Positions 26,061 to 34,385 of a DNA stretch of 64,000 bases are shown one piece after another. The stretch spans positions 248,001-312,000 of the forward strand of contig DIVZ01000005.1 of assembly GCA_002423395.1 (NCBI GenBank), read 5' to 3'. A program made the position numbers and the translations under genes. The stretch's first letter is position 1; every line of letters begins with the position of its first letter. Under the pieces are notes generated by a model. That model worked only from the letters and a program-made list of their open reading frames with translations, did not search any database and was not told where the DNA came from. Source of the stretch: Eubacteriaceae bacterium UBA6119. Lineage in GTDB: Bacteria > Bacillota > Clostridia > Eubacteriales > UBA1433.

Positions 26061-26090
26061 AAATCACATTTAACATAAATGTGATTTTTT
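26061..26090 (+). terminator. Intrinsic terminator of spo0A
   Basis: AAATCACATTTA pairs perfectly with TAAATGTGATTT around three bases and is followed by T. The rest of the 349-base gap to recO (25967-26315) is AT-rich with no further feature seen apart from a TATAAT-like hexamer at 26281. Confidence 0.88.
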
Positions 26091-26315
26091 AATTGAGTTA
26101 GTTTTTTTGCAGGAATAATATTGACTATAATTTAGTTGAAAGTTTAAAAGATAAAAAAATATTGTATAGTTAATATAATTAAATTAAATATAATAAATTA
26201 ATGGCGTCAATTAAATATATTAACAAACGATTACACAAAATGATTTATATCTATAGCAGTTGATATTTTTTTATTTATGATATAATGTACGCATATCCAT
26301 TAATAAGAGGGAATT

Positions 26316-27056
26316 ATGCTTGTTACATTTAACGGCATTGTATTAAAATCAGACGATTATTCAAACAGCGACAAAATTCTTACCGTCTTTTCAAAAGAAG
26401 AAGGCAAAATACCCGTAATGCATAAAAGAGCAAAGCAAATAAAAAAAAGCTCAAATACCGTAAGCCAGATGTTTTCGGTGTCTGAATTTGTGTGCTTTAA
26501 AGGCACTAATTTTTATATACACAATTCTTCCTCAGTCTTAAAATCTTATATGGGAATTCAAAACTCAATCCAAAAACTTGCGGCGGCTTCATATCTTGCG
26601 CAGATGCTTAATTATTCTTATGAAAATTATCAAAAAGACGAGCGCGCGTATAATCTCGTTCTATACTGCATGAATAAAATTGATAAAGCTGATAATGATA
26701 CTTCAATAAAATATATTGCGCTGTATCAAATGAAATTGCTTGCAATAACGGGTTACGCGCCTGTTTTGGACAGTTGTGCTGTGTGCGGCGAAAAAAACAC
26801 TTTATGCTCGTTTGATTATCAGACAGGAGGCGTTTTGTGTGAAAATTGCTCAAGAGATAAAAATAAATATGATTATTTTTCGCATGAAGACCTTAATATA
26901 TTGACATATTTATTAAACATACCGCTAAATAAAGAAATTCTAGAAAAAATTAATTTGAATAATATAATTAATTTGATAAAATTATTACATTGCTGTTTAA
27001 ACGACAAAATTGAAAAACACATATCAACTTATGATTTTTTGATATCGGTGTTATGA
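26316..27056 (+). CDS. recO: DNA repair protein RecO
   Basis: 246 residues, normal length. The N-terminal OB fold starts with FNGIVLKSDDYSNSDKILTVFSK, and a zinc finger is formed by CAVCGEKN and the later VLCENC cysteines. RecO loads RecA on SSB-coated single-stranded DNA with RecR. The order recO-glyS-PDRP-ppdK follows without terminators, resembling the recO-gly-yqfL region of other Firmicutes. Confidence 0.93.
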   Translation: MLVTFNGIVLKSDDYSNSDKILTVFSKEEGKIPVMHKRAKQIKKSSNTVSQMFSVSEFVCFKGTNFYIHNSSSVLKSYMGIQNSIQKLAAASYLAQMLNYSYENYQKDERAYNLVLYCMNKIDKADNDTSIKYIALYQMKLLAITGYAPVLDSCAVCGEKNTLCSFDYQTGGVLCENCSRDKNKYDYFSHEDLNILTYLLNIPLNKEILEKINLNNIINLIKLLHCCLNDKIEKHISTYDFLISVL

Positions 27057-27071
27057 TTTACGGAGGAAGAG

Positions 27072-28454
27072 ATGCAACTTGCAATAAATGAAATTATCAG
27101 CATATGCAAAATGAGAGGAATTATTTTTCCCGGTTCTGAAATATACGACGGACTTGCAAACAGCTGGGATTACGGCCCGCTTGGCGTAGAGATTAAGAAC
27201 AACATTAAAAAAGCATGGTGGAAAAAATTTGTGCAGGAAAACCAATATAACATAGGCGTTGACTGCGCGATACTTATGAACCCCAAAACATGGGAAGCCA
27301 GCGGACATCTTGCGAATTTTAACGATCCGCTTATTGACTGCAAAAACTGCAGACAAAGATTTCGCGCTGATAAACTGATAGAAGAATATTATCAGAAAAA
27401 AGGCGAACACAAAAACGCTGACGGCTGGAGCAATGCTGCTATGGAGCAGTTTCTTGCAGACAATAAAATAGCTTGCCCCTCTTGCGGTAAAATTGATTTC
27501 ACACCGATAAGACAGTTTAATTTAATGTTTAAAACATTTCAGGGCGTTACCGAAGACGGCGCGAGCCAGATATATTTAAGACCCGAAACGTGCCAGGGCA
27601 TATTTGTTAATTTTAAAAATGTTCAGAGAACAACGAGAAAACGTCTGCCTTTCGGCATAGCGCAGATTGGCAAATCGTTCAGAAACGAAATAACTCCCGG
27701 CAACTTTATATTCAGGACAAGAGAATTTGAGCAAATGGAACTTGAATTTTTCTGCGAACCGAAAGAAGAGTTTGTATGGTTTGAATACTGGAAAAATTAC
27801 TGCGAACAGTTTTTATATAATATAGGTCTTAAAAAAGAAAATGTGTCGCTGAGGCACCATAAACCGGATGAGTTGTCTCATTACAGCAACGCCACAACGG
27901 ACATAGAATACAGTTTCCCATTCGGCATAGGCGAATTGTGGGGCATAGCTGACAGAACGGACTTTGACTTAAAACAGCACGAAATGTTTTCGGGCAAAGA
28001 CATGAAATATATTGACCCGATAACAAACGAGAAATTTTATCCTTATTGCATAGAGCCGTCCGTTGGCGTTGACAGATTAATGCTTGCGGTGCTTTGCGAC
28101 GGATATGAAAAAGAAGCTATAGGCGACGACGATGAGAGAAACGTACTCAAAATTCATCCTTTCCTCGCGCCGTATAAAGCAGCTGTTTTACCGCTGACAA
28201 AGAAACTCAATGACAATGCAACAGAGTTATATTTCTCGCTTATAAAACATTTCAATGTCGATTACGATGAAGCAGGCAGCATAGGCAAGCGTTACAGAAG
28301 GCAGGATGAGGTGGGAACACCGTTTTGCATAACAGTCGATTTTGACACTTTGGAAGACGGATGCGTCACAGTAAGGCACAGAGACTCTATGCAGCAGGAC
28401 AGAATTAAAATTGAGGAAGTTAAAAACTTTATAGAAGAAAGAATAGAATTATAA
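27072..28454 (+). CDS. glyS: Glycyl-tRNA synthetase (homodimeric, class II)
   Basis: 460 residues. Class II motifs are visible: the N-terminal MRGIIFPGSEIYDGLANSWD, a motif 2 region (AQIGKSFRNEITPGNFIFRT) and motif 3 (CIEPSVGVDRLMLAVL), followed by the anticodon-binding domain (about 355-455, LAPYKAAVLPLTKK). An inserted zinc-binding-like pair CKNCR/CPSCG lies near 95-140. It charges tRNA-Gly, and a tRNA-Gly(CCC) gene is at 49.3 kb. AGGAAG precedes the start, 15 bases after recO. Confidence 0.95.
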   Translation: MQLAINEIISICKMRGIIFPGSEIYDGLANSWDYGPLGVEIKNNIKKAWWKKFVQENQYNIGVDCAILMNPKTWEASGHLANFNDPLIDCKNCRQRFRADKLIEEYYQKKGEHKNADGWSNAAMEQFLADNKIACPSCGKIDFTPIRQFNLMFKTFQGVTEDGASQIYLRPETCQGIFVNFKNVQRTTRKRLPFGIAQIGKSFRNEITPGNFIFRTREFEQMELEFFCEPKEEFVWFEYWKNYCEQFLYNIGLKKENVSLRHHKPDELSHYSNATTDIEYSFPFGIGELWGIADRTDFDLKQHEMFSGKDMKYIDPITNEKFYPYCIEPSVGVDRLMLAVLCDGYEKEAIGDDDERNVLKIHPFLAPYKAAVLPLTKKLNDNATELYFSLIKHFNVDYDEAGSIGKRYRRQDEVGTPFCITVDFDTLEDGCVTVRHRDSMQQDRIKIEEVKNFIEERIEL

Positions 28455-28456
28455 TT

Positions 28457-29263
28457 ATGAAATTTCATGTTTTTTTGGTATCCGATTCAATAGGAGAGAC
28501 GGCAAACGTTGTTTTTAAAACAGCGCTTTCGCAATTCTGCTCGGATGACTTTGACGTCTATACTTTCCCTTTTATAAAAACTTATAAAGACGTTGACGTT
28601 ATTATAAAAAGAGCTAAGGAATATAACGCAATTGTTATATATACCGTAGTTCTTAAGGACATAAACATCTATTTAAAAAGCGAGCTGGATAAAAACGGGA
28701 TAAAATGCCAGGACTTGCTTATCGGAACAATTAACATGATGCGTGAATTATCCGGCTTTGAGCCTAAAAATATACCCGGACAAAACAGACTGCTTGACGA
28801 AAACTATTTCAAACGCATGGAAGCTATTGAATTTGCCGTTCAATCCGATGACGGTAAAAGCAGTAAAAATTTAAATCAGGCGGATGTAGTATTGCTCGGA
28901 GTATCCCGCACATCAAAAACGCCTATATGCATATATTTAGCTAATCAAAGTATAAAAGCTGCCAATTACCCTATTGTATACGGAGTAGAAATAGACGAAA
29001 ATTTATTTAAAATATCTAAAAAAAAGATGATAGGTCTGACAATTGATTGCGAAAAACTTTATAGGATACGAACAAAACGAATAAACGCATACGGCATAAT
29101 AAATGATGTCGGATATGCAGATTTACAAAGCATTAAAAAAGAGCTGGAATATGCTAACAAACTGTTTAGTTTATTGGGTATAGAAGTAATCAACACATCA
29201 AACAACGCAATAGAAGAAACAGCGAGCATTATTATAAATATAATTAAAGGGGGTTCTTTATGA
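28457..29263 (+). CDS. Pyruvate, phosphate dikinase regulatory protein (PDRP)
   Basis: 268 residues, full length for the DUF299/Kinase-PPPase family. The P-loop-like ADVVLLGVSRTSKTPICIYL is conserved, and the C-terminal GYADLQSIKKELEYAN is typical. The bifunctional enzyme phosphorylates (with ADP) and dephosphorylates a threonine in PPDK, switching it off and on. The stop overlaps the ppdK start by four bases, so enzyme and regulator are made together. Its position after glyS matches yqfL of Bacillus. Confidence 0.94.
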   Translation: MKFHVFLVSDSIGETANVVFKTALSQFCSDDFDVYTFPFIKTYKDVDVIIKRAKEYNAIVIYTVVLKDINIYLKSELDKNGIKCQDLLIGTINMMRELSGFEPKNIPGQNRLLDENYFKRMEAIEFAVQSDDGKSSKNLNQADVVLLGVSRTSKTPICIYLANQSIKAANYPIVYGVEIDENLFKISKKKMIGLTIDCEKLYRIRTKRINAYGIINDVGYADLQSIKKELEYANKLFSLLGIEVINTSNNAIEETASIIINIIKGGSL

Positions 29264-31884
29264 ACAAATATGTATATTTATTTTCCGAAGGAAATGCTTC
29301 TATGAAAGATATTCTTGGAGGAAAAGGAGCCAATCTTGCTGAAATGACAAGCATAGGGCTTCGGGTTCCGCAAGGAATGACAATTTCAACGCAAGCGTGC
29401 ATAAGGTTTTATAATGAAAAAGAAACCATATGGAATGAGCTTAAAGATGAGATAATCAATAATCTTGAAAAGCTGGAGCATTTAACCGGCAAAAAATTCG
29501 CAGGCAAGGAAAATCCTTTATTGGTGTCAGTAAGATCCGGTGCCAAAGTATCAATGCCGGGTATGATGGATACTATTTTGAATTTAGGACTAAATGATGA
29601 AACTGTTGTGACAATAGCAAAAATGACAGGGAATTATCGTTTTGCATATGACAGTTACAGAAGATTTATACAAATGTTTTCCGATGTTGTTCTTAATATT
29701 CATAAAGAATTATTTGAAGAGCAGCTTGAGCATATGAAAACTAAAAACGGACTTACTTTTGATACTGAGCTTACAGCAGAACATTTGGAAGAGCTGGTTA
29801 AGATTTTTAAAGAAATTGTTAAAAAAGAAAACAAACAAGATTTTCCTCAAGACCCTTATAAACAATTAATGTTAGCAATAGAGGCTGTTTTCCGTTCTTG
29901 GAATAACAACAGGGCTATTACATATAGAAATCTATATGACATACCACATGATATAGGAACAGCGGTAAATGTACAATCAATGGTATTTGGCAATATGGGC
30001 GATGACAGCGGAACAGGGGTTGCATTTACCCGTAACCCCGCAACCGGAGAAAATAAACTGTTCGGTGAATTTTTAATTAATGCCCAAGGTGAAGATGTTG
30101 TTGCGGGAATAAGAACGCCGCAGACAATTGAAGAGCTAGGCAAAATTATGCCTGATATATATAAACAGTTTACCGACGGATGCGATACGCTTGAAAATCA
30201 CTATAAAGATATGCAGGATATTGAGTTTACTATCGAAAAAGGAAAACTTTATTTTCTGCAAACACGATCGGGCAAAAGAACAGCAGCTGCTGCTTTGCGC
30301 GCGGCAGTCGAAATGCAAAAAGAAGGCTTAATAACAAAAGAGCAGGCAGTTATGAGACTTGAACCCTCAAGAATTGACCAATTACTGCATCCGACATTTG
30401 ATATTGAAGAGCTGAAAAAAGCTAAAGAATTAGCAAAAGGTCTTGCGGCAAGCCCCGGAGCAGTTCAGGGAAGAGTATATTTTAATGCAGACGATGCGGT
30501 AAAAGCAGCTAAAGACGGCAACAAAGTTATATTGGTAAGAAAAGAAACATCTCCGGAAGATATTGAAGGAATGACAATATCGGAAGGTATTCTTACATCG
30601 CGCGGAGGCATGACTTCTCATGCGGCGGTAGTCGCAAGGGGAATGGGTACATGTTGTGTTGCCGGATGTGAAAGCATTAGTGTATATGAAAAACAAAAAT
30701 ATTTTACCGCAGGAAGCGAGACCGTTAAAGAAGGCGAATATATATCTCTTGACGGAAGTACGGGAAAAGTTTATTTGGGCAGAATTAAAACAGTCAATCC
30801 TTCTGTATCAGGTGATTTTGCCGTACTGATGGGCTGGGCAGATGAACTCAGACAATTAAAGGTCAGAACAAATGCAGACACGCCTCGTGACGCTCAGGCG
30901 GCTGTTGAATTCGGAGCGGAAGGTATAGGCCTTTGCCGCACAGAGCATATGTTTTTTGACGAAAAAAGAATACCTGCAGTTAGAAGAATGATTGTAGCCG
31001 ACAATGTAGAGGAAAGAGAAAGCGCGTTAGCCGAAATTTTGCCTATGCAGAAAAATGACTTTAAAGAGATATTTAAAGTTATGCAGCACAGACCTGTTAC
31101 AATAAGACTTTTAGATCCGCCATTGCATGAGTTTTTGCCTCATTCGCAAGAAGATATAGATGAACTTGCGAAGAGCATGAATATCTCTTCTGATATTCTT
31201 ACGGATAAAGTTAATTCTCTGCAGGAATTTAATCCTATGCTTGGACACAGAGGCTGCAGGCTGGCGGTTACTTATCCTGAAATTGCCGTTATGCAGACAA
31301 GGGCAATTATAGAAGCTGCCGTAGAAGTTGTTAAAGAAGAAAAATATGATGTAGTTCCTGAAATAATGATACCGCTTATTGGTGTTTTTGAAGAATTGAC
31401 ATATATTAAAGATATAATTATAAAAACAGCGGATAAAATTATTGCTTCCAGCGGTGTTGATATGAAATATTTGGTTGGAACTATGATAGAAATTCCGAGA
31501 GCTGCGCTGTTATCTGATGATATAGCTACGGAAGCCGAGTTTTTCTCTTTTGGAACAAACGACTTGACGCAAATGACATACGGGTTTTCACGCGATGATG
31601 CAGGCAAATTTATTAATGATTATATACAAAAAGGTATATTCGATAAAGACCCGTTCACAACGATAGACCAAAAAGGCGTCGGCAAATTAATGGAGATGTC
31701 CGTAAAACTTGGAAGAAGCACAAGACCTGACCTAAAAGTCGGCATTTGCGGAGAACACGGAGGAGAACCTGCAAGCGTAGAATTTTGTCACAGAATAGGG
31801 CTTGACTATGTGTCCTGCTCGCCGTATCGTGTGCCGATTGCGCGACTTGCGGCGGCGCAAGCTAAAATTAGAGAAACTAAATAA
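29260..31884 (+). CDS. ppdK: Pyruvate, phosphate dikinase
   Basis: 874 residues. The ATP-grasp domain (about 1-340) begins LGGKGANLAEMTSIGLRVPQ; the swivelling domain contains GGMTSHAAVVARGMG with the phospho-His and the adjacent regulatory Thr; the C-terminal PEP/pyruvate barrel (about 510-874) shows LCRTEHMFFD, GHRGCRLAVTYPEI and GICGEHGGEPASVEF. It interconverts ATP, phosphate and pyruvate with AMP, PPi and PEP, and in anaerobes often runs in the glycolytic direction. The regulatory protein is encoded just upstream with a four-base overlap. Confidence 0.97.
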   Translation: MNKYVYLFSEGNASMKDILGGKGANLAEMTSIGLRVPQGMTISTQACIRFYNEKETIWNELKDEIINNLEKLEHLTGKKFAGKENPLLVSVRSGAKVSMPGMMDTILNLGLNDETVVTIAKMTGNYRFAYDSYRRFIQMFSDVVLNIHKELFEEQLEHMKTKNGLTFDTELTAEHLEELVKIFKEIVKKENKQDFPQDPYKQLMLAIEAVFRSWNNNRAITYRNLYDIPHDIGTAVNVQSMVFGNMGDDSGTGVAFTRNPATGENKLFGEFLINAQGEDVVAGIRTPQTIEELGKIMPDIYKQFTDGCDTLENHYKDMQDIEFTIEKGKLYFLQTRSGKRTAAAALRAAVEMQKEGLITKEQAVMRLEPSRIDQLLHPTFDIEELKKAKELAKGLAASPGAVQGRVYFNADDAVKAAKDGNKVILVRKETSPEDIEGMTISEGILTSRGGMTSHAAVVARGMGTCCVAGCESISVYEKQKYFTAGSETVKEGEYISLDGSTGKVYLGRIKTVNPSVSGDFAVLMGWADELRQLKVRTNADTPRDAQAAVEFGAEGIGLCRTEHMFFDEKRIPAVRRMIVADNVEERESALAEILPMQKNDFKEIFKVMQHRPVTIRLLDPPLHEFLPHSQEDIDELAKSMNISSDILTDKVNSLQEFNPMLGHRGCRLAVTYPEIAVMQTRAIIEAAVEVVKEEKYDVVPEIMIPLIGVFEELTYIKDIIIKTADKIIASSGVDMKYLVGTMIEIPRAALLSDDIATEAEFFSFGTNDLTQMTYGFSRDDAGKFINDYIQKGIFDKDPFTTIDQKGVGKLMEMSVKLGRSTRPDLKVGICGEHGGEPASVEFCHRIGLDYVSCSPYRVPIARLAAAQAKIRETK

Positions 31885-31903
31885 AATATATAATTATTAG
31901 AAC

Positions 31904-31945
31904 ATCTAAACCCCCGTTTAAAATTTTTAAACGGGGATTTAGATT
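31904..31945 (+). terminator. Hairpin after ppdK, probable terminator
   Basis: CCCCGTTTAAA pairs with TTTAAACGGGG and further outer bases pair with one mismatch, making a very stable stem. The following T run is weak. Confidence 0.5.
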
Positions 31946-32017
31946 AAATGAATATTGAAATGAAAAATACCGTATGATAAAATGTTAAGATGTAAATATA
32001 TATATAGCGGGGTAAGT

Positions 32018-32587
32018 ATGAATAAAGTGCCCGTCGCGATATCAAACAGGCATATATTTTTATCAGAAGAAGATACCATCAGATTATTTAATACTTTAAA
32101 TGTGCCAAGGCAGAAAACGCTCGGTCAGGAAAAATATTACGCTTATGAACCGACAGTAGATGTTATTGGGCAAAATAATTATGTAATAAAGAATGTGCGC
32201 GTTATAGGTCCGCCAAGAAAAAAAACGCAAGTGGAACTTTTATTCGGCGACTGTGTAAAACTTGACATAAAGCCGTATATCAGGCAAACAGAAGACATAA
32301 AAGGCTCGCCGGGATGCGTGTTAAAAAGCAAGTACGGACAAGCGCAATTAAACACGGGAGTTATTGTTCCCGCGCGTCATATGCACGCAAATTATGAAGA
32401 CGCGGAGAAAATGGGGCTTATACAAAATGAGTTTGTTAAAATACGCGCAGCGGGTGACCGCGCTTTAATATTTGACAATGTACTTGTAAGAATAGATAAG
32501 TATGCAAGTCTTGCGTTTCATATTGACATTGAAGAAGCCAATGCCGCGAACGTAAAACCGGGGCAGATGCTGCAGATATTAAAATAG
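32018..32587 (+). CDS. PduL-like phosphate propanoyltransferase, paralogue with altered metal motif
   Basis: 189 residues from the ATG preceded by GGGGTAAG; the frame is open from 31982. It aligns end to end with the PduL protein downstream. PduL transfers acyl groups between CoA and phosphate using two zinc ions held by two HxH motifs and a later His. Here the first motif reads SNRHIFL, so its second His is Phe, whereas ARHMHA and AFHIDIEEANAAN are kept. One metal site is therefore probably incomplete; it may be inactive, changed in specificity, or a partner of the second copy. Confidence 0.85.
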   Translation: MNKVPVAISNRHIFLSEEDTIRLFNTLNVPRQKTLGQEKYYAYEPTVDVIGQNNYVIKNVRVIGPPRKKTQVELLFGDCVKLDIKPYIRQTEDIKGSPGCVLKSKYGQAQLNTGVIVPARHMHANYEDAEKMGLIQNEFVKIRAAGDRALIFDNVLVRIDKYASLAFHIDIEEANAANVKPGQMLQILK

Positions 32588-32642
32588 AGGAATATTAAAC
32601 ATATTATATATGTTGCAATATAAAATTTTATGAGGTGATTTC

Positions 32643-33212
32643 ATGAGTAAAATACCGGTTTCATTATCAAACAGACACATTCATTTAAAAAAAGAAGATG
32701 TAAAAACACTTTTCGGCAAAGACGACCTGACGTATAAAAGCGATCTTAGTCAGCCGGGACAGTTTGCCTGCGAAGAACAGGTAGTAATTGTCGGCCCAAA
32801 AGGCAGTATTGACAAAGTAAGAATACTCGGTCCGGTAAGACCTGATTCTCAAGTTGAGATTTTAACGGGCGACTGCTTTAAACTCGGAATTATGGCTCCA
32901 ATAAGAGAAAGCGGAAAAATACAAGGCACTCCGGGGTGCAAACTCATAGGACCTGCGGGAGAAGTTGAACTTAGCAACGGAGTAATTGTAGCCAGCCGTC
33001 ATATTCACATGAGCGAAGATGATGCAAAAACTTTAGGGGTAGCAGACAAAGATATCGTAAAAGTTAAAATAGGCGGAGATCGTGGGCTTGTTTTTGAAAA
33101 TGTGCTTGTAAGGGTAAGTCCTAAATTTGCGCTTGACATGCATATCGACTCCGAAGAAGGCAACGCTGCCGGCGTGGACAGAAAAGGCGGAGAAGGCGAA
33201 ATAGTCAAATAA
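32643..33212 (+). CDS. pduL: Phosphate propanoyltransferase PduL
   Basis: 189 residues with both complete motifs, SNRHIHL and ASRHIHM, and the final metal-binding His in DMHIDSEEGNAAG. It converts acyl-CoA to acyl phosphate, replacing Pta in many organisms without one. No N-terminal microcompartment-targeting extension is present, and no shell genes are nearby, so a cytosolic role in acetate or propionate metabolism is likely. It lies downstream of the altered paralogue and just before lgt. AGGTGA precedes the start. Confidence 0.92.
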   Translation: MSKIPVSLSNRHIHLKKEDVKTLFGKDDLTYKSDLSQPGQFACEEQVVIVGPKGSIDKVRILGPVRPDSQVEILTGDCFKLGIMAPIRESGKIQGTPGCKLIGPAGEVELSNGVIVASRHIHMSEDDAKTLGVADKDIVKVKIGGDRGLVFENVLVRVSPKFALDMHIDSEEGNAAGVDRKGGEGEIVK

Positions 33213-33228
33213 TAAAAAGGTAAATAAA

Positions 33229-34017
33229 ATGGCAGTAATTTTATCAATGCCCGAAAGGGTTGCATTCAGCCTTTTCGGGTTTGACATTATGTGGTACGGC
33301 GTAATAATTGCTTTCGCACTGCTTTTAGGCATAGCGATTGCGATGTATCGCGCAAAAAAAGCCGGACTGAATAACGAAATAATTCTCGATATTCTGCTGC
33401 TTACCATACCGCTTGCAGTAATAGGCGCAAGAGCCGCATATGTTTTGGCCCATTTGGACTATTATTCTTATCAGCCCGGTCTTATGTTCGCAATAAGGCA
33501 GGGAGGGCTTGCAATACAAGGAGCTATTGCAGGCGGCATATTGGGCGTTTTTATAATGTGCAGAATAAAAAAGCAGAATACTCTGTTGATTGCGGACTTA
33601 ATGGCTCCCAGTTTAATACTCGGACAGGCAATAGGAAGATGGGGCAATTATTTTAATATGGAAGTTTACGGCACTCAAACAACAGTGCCTTGGGCTATAA
33701 GAGTTGATGATTCGTATTTGGGTATAATTACTGTTCATCCTACTTTTTTATATGAGAGCATATGGAATTTAATATGCTTTGCGCTGCTTTTATATTATGA
33801 TAAAAAGTTTAAAAAAAGAAACGGCGAAATTATATGTCTTTATCTGATTTTATATTCTCTCGGCAGATTTTTTATAGAATTTCTGCGCACAGATCATGTA
33901 TATATTTTCGGTAGCGTTAACCTAGCGCAAGCCATATGCGTACTGCTTGCACTTGCAGGTATTTTGACAATAGTTATAATCAGGAAAAATATTAAAATAA
34001 TAAATAAGAAGAGTTAA
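33229..34017 (+). CDS. lgt: Prolipoprotein diacylglyceryl transferase
   Basis: 262 residues with seven helices. The Lgt signature is seen at GQAIGRWGNYFNMEVYG, with the catalytic-region residues in FDIMWYGVIIAFALLLG and the C-terminal LYSLGRFFIEFLRTD. It attaches diacylglycerol to the lipobox cysteine of exported lipoproteins. It follows pduL by 16 bases and ends inside its own terminator stem. Confidence 0.95.
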   Translation: MAVILSMPERVAFSLFGFDIMWYGVIIAFALLLGIAIAMYRAKKAGLNNEIILDILLLTIPLAVIGARAAYVLAHLDYYSYQPGLMFAIRQGGLAIQGAIAGGILGVFIMCRIKKQNTLLIADLMAPSLILGQAIGRWGNYFNMEVYGTQTTVPWAIRVDDSYLGIITVHPTFLYESIWNLICFALLLYYDKKFKKRNGEIICLYLILYSLGRFFIEFLRTDHVYIFGSVNLAQAICVLLALAGILTIVIIRKNIKIINKKS

Positions 34018-34034
34018 TACTCTTCTTATTTATT
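34005..34034 (+). terminator. Intrinsic terminator overlapping the lgt stop
   Basis: TAAGAAGAGT pairs with ACTCTTCTTA around TAAT, followed by T-rich bases. Confidence 0.8.
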
Positions 34035-34113
34035 TACTGTATTTAACAGAAGGTTTGTTGATAACAGCATTTATAAATTATTTAATTTTATTTATTAATT
34101 TTAAAAAACAGTC

Positions 34114-34141
34114 TTGCAATAATTTAAATTGATAATATAAT
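34114..34141 (+). promoter_or_regulatory. Sigma-A promoter of the valS T-box transcript
   Basis: TTGCAA, a 16-base spacer and TATAAT lie just ahead of the T-box leader. Confidence 0.6.
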
Positions 34142-34159
34142 ATAGAAACATATAAATAC

Positions 34160-34358
34160 TGACAATGACAAAGAAGAGTAAGCTGTAAAACGTTCAAAGA
34201 GAGAGCCTGACTGCTGTAAAGGCTTAATGTTTTTGGCCCAACGTCGCTTTTAGTTATTAAAATACTTTATGTATTTAATGAGAGAGATTAATATTAATCT
34301 AATTAAGGTGGTACCGCGGAAATTTCCGTCCTTTGCGTTATGTAAAGGGCGTTTTTTT
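34160..34358 (+). ncRNA. T-box leader of valS
   Basis: The invariant T-box AAGGTGGTACCGCGG (34305-34319) is present, preceded by stem I with GAGAGCC and followed by a terminator (CGTCCTTT with AAAGGGCG, then seven T). GTC at 34243-34245 is a candidate valine specifier codon. Uncharged tRNA-Val should bind the specifier and the T-box, favour the antiterminator, and allow valS transcription. Confidence 0.92.
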
Positions 34359-34385
34359 ATAATTGTCAATTAACAAGGAGCAGAT

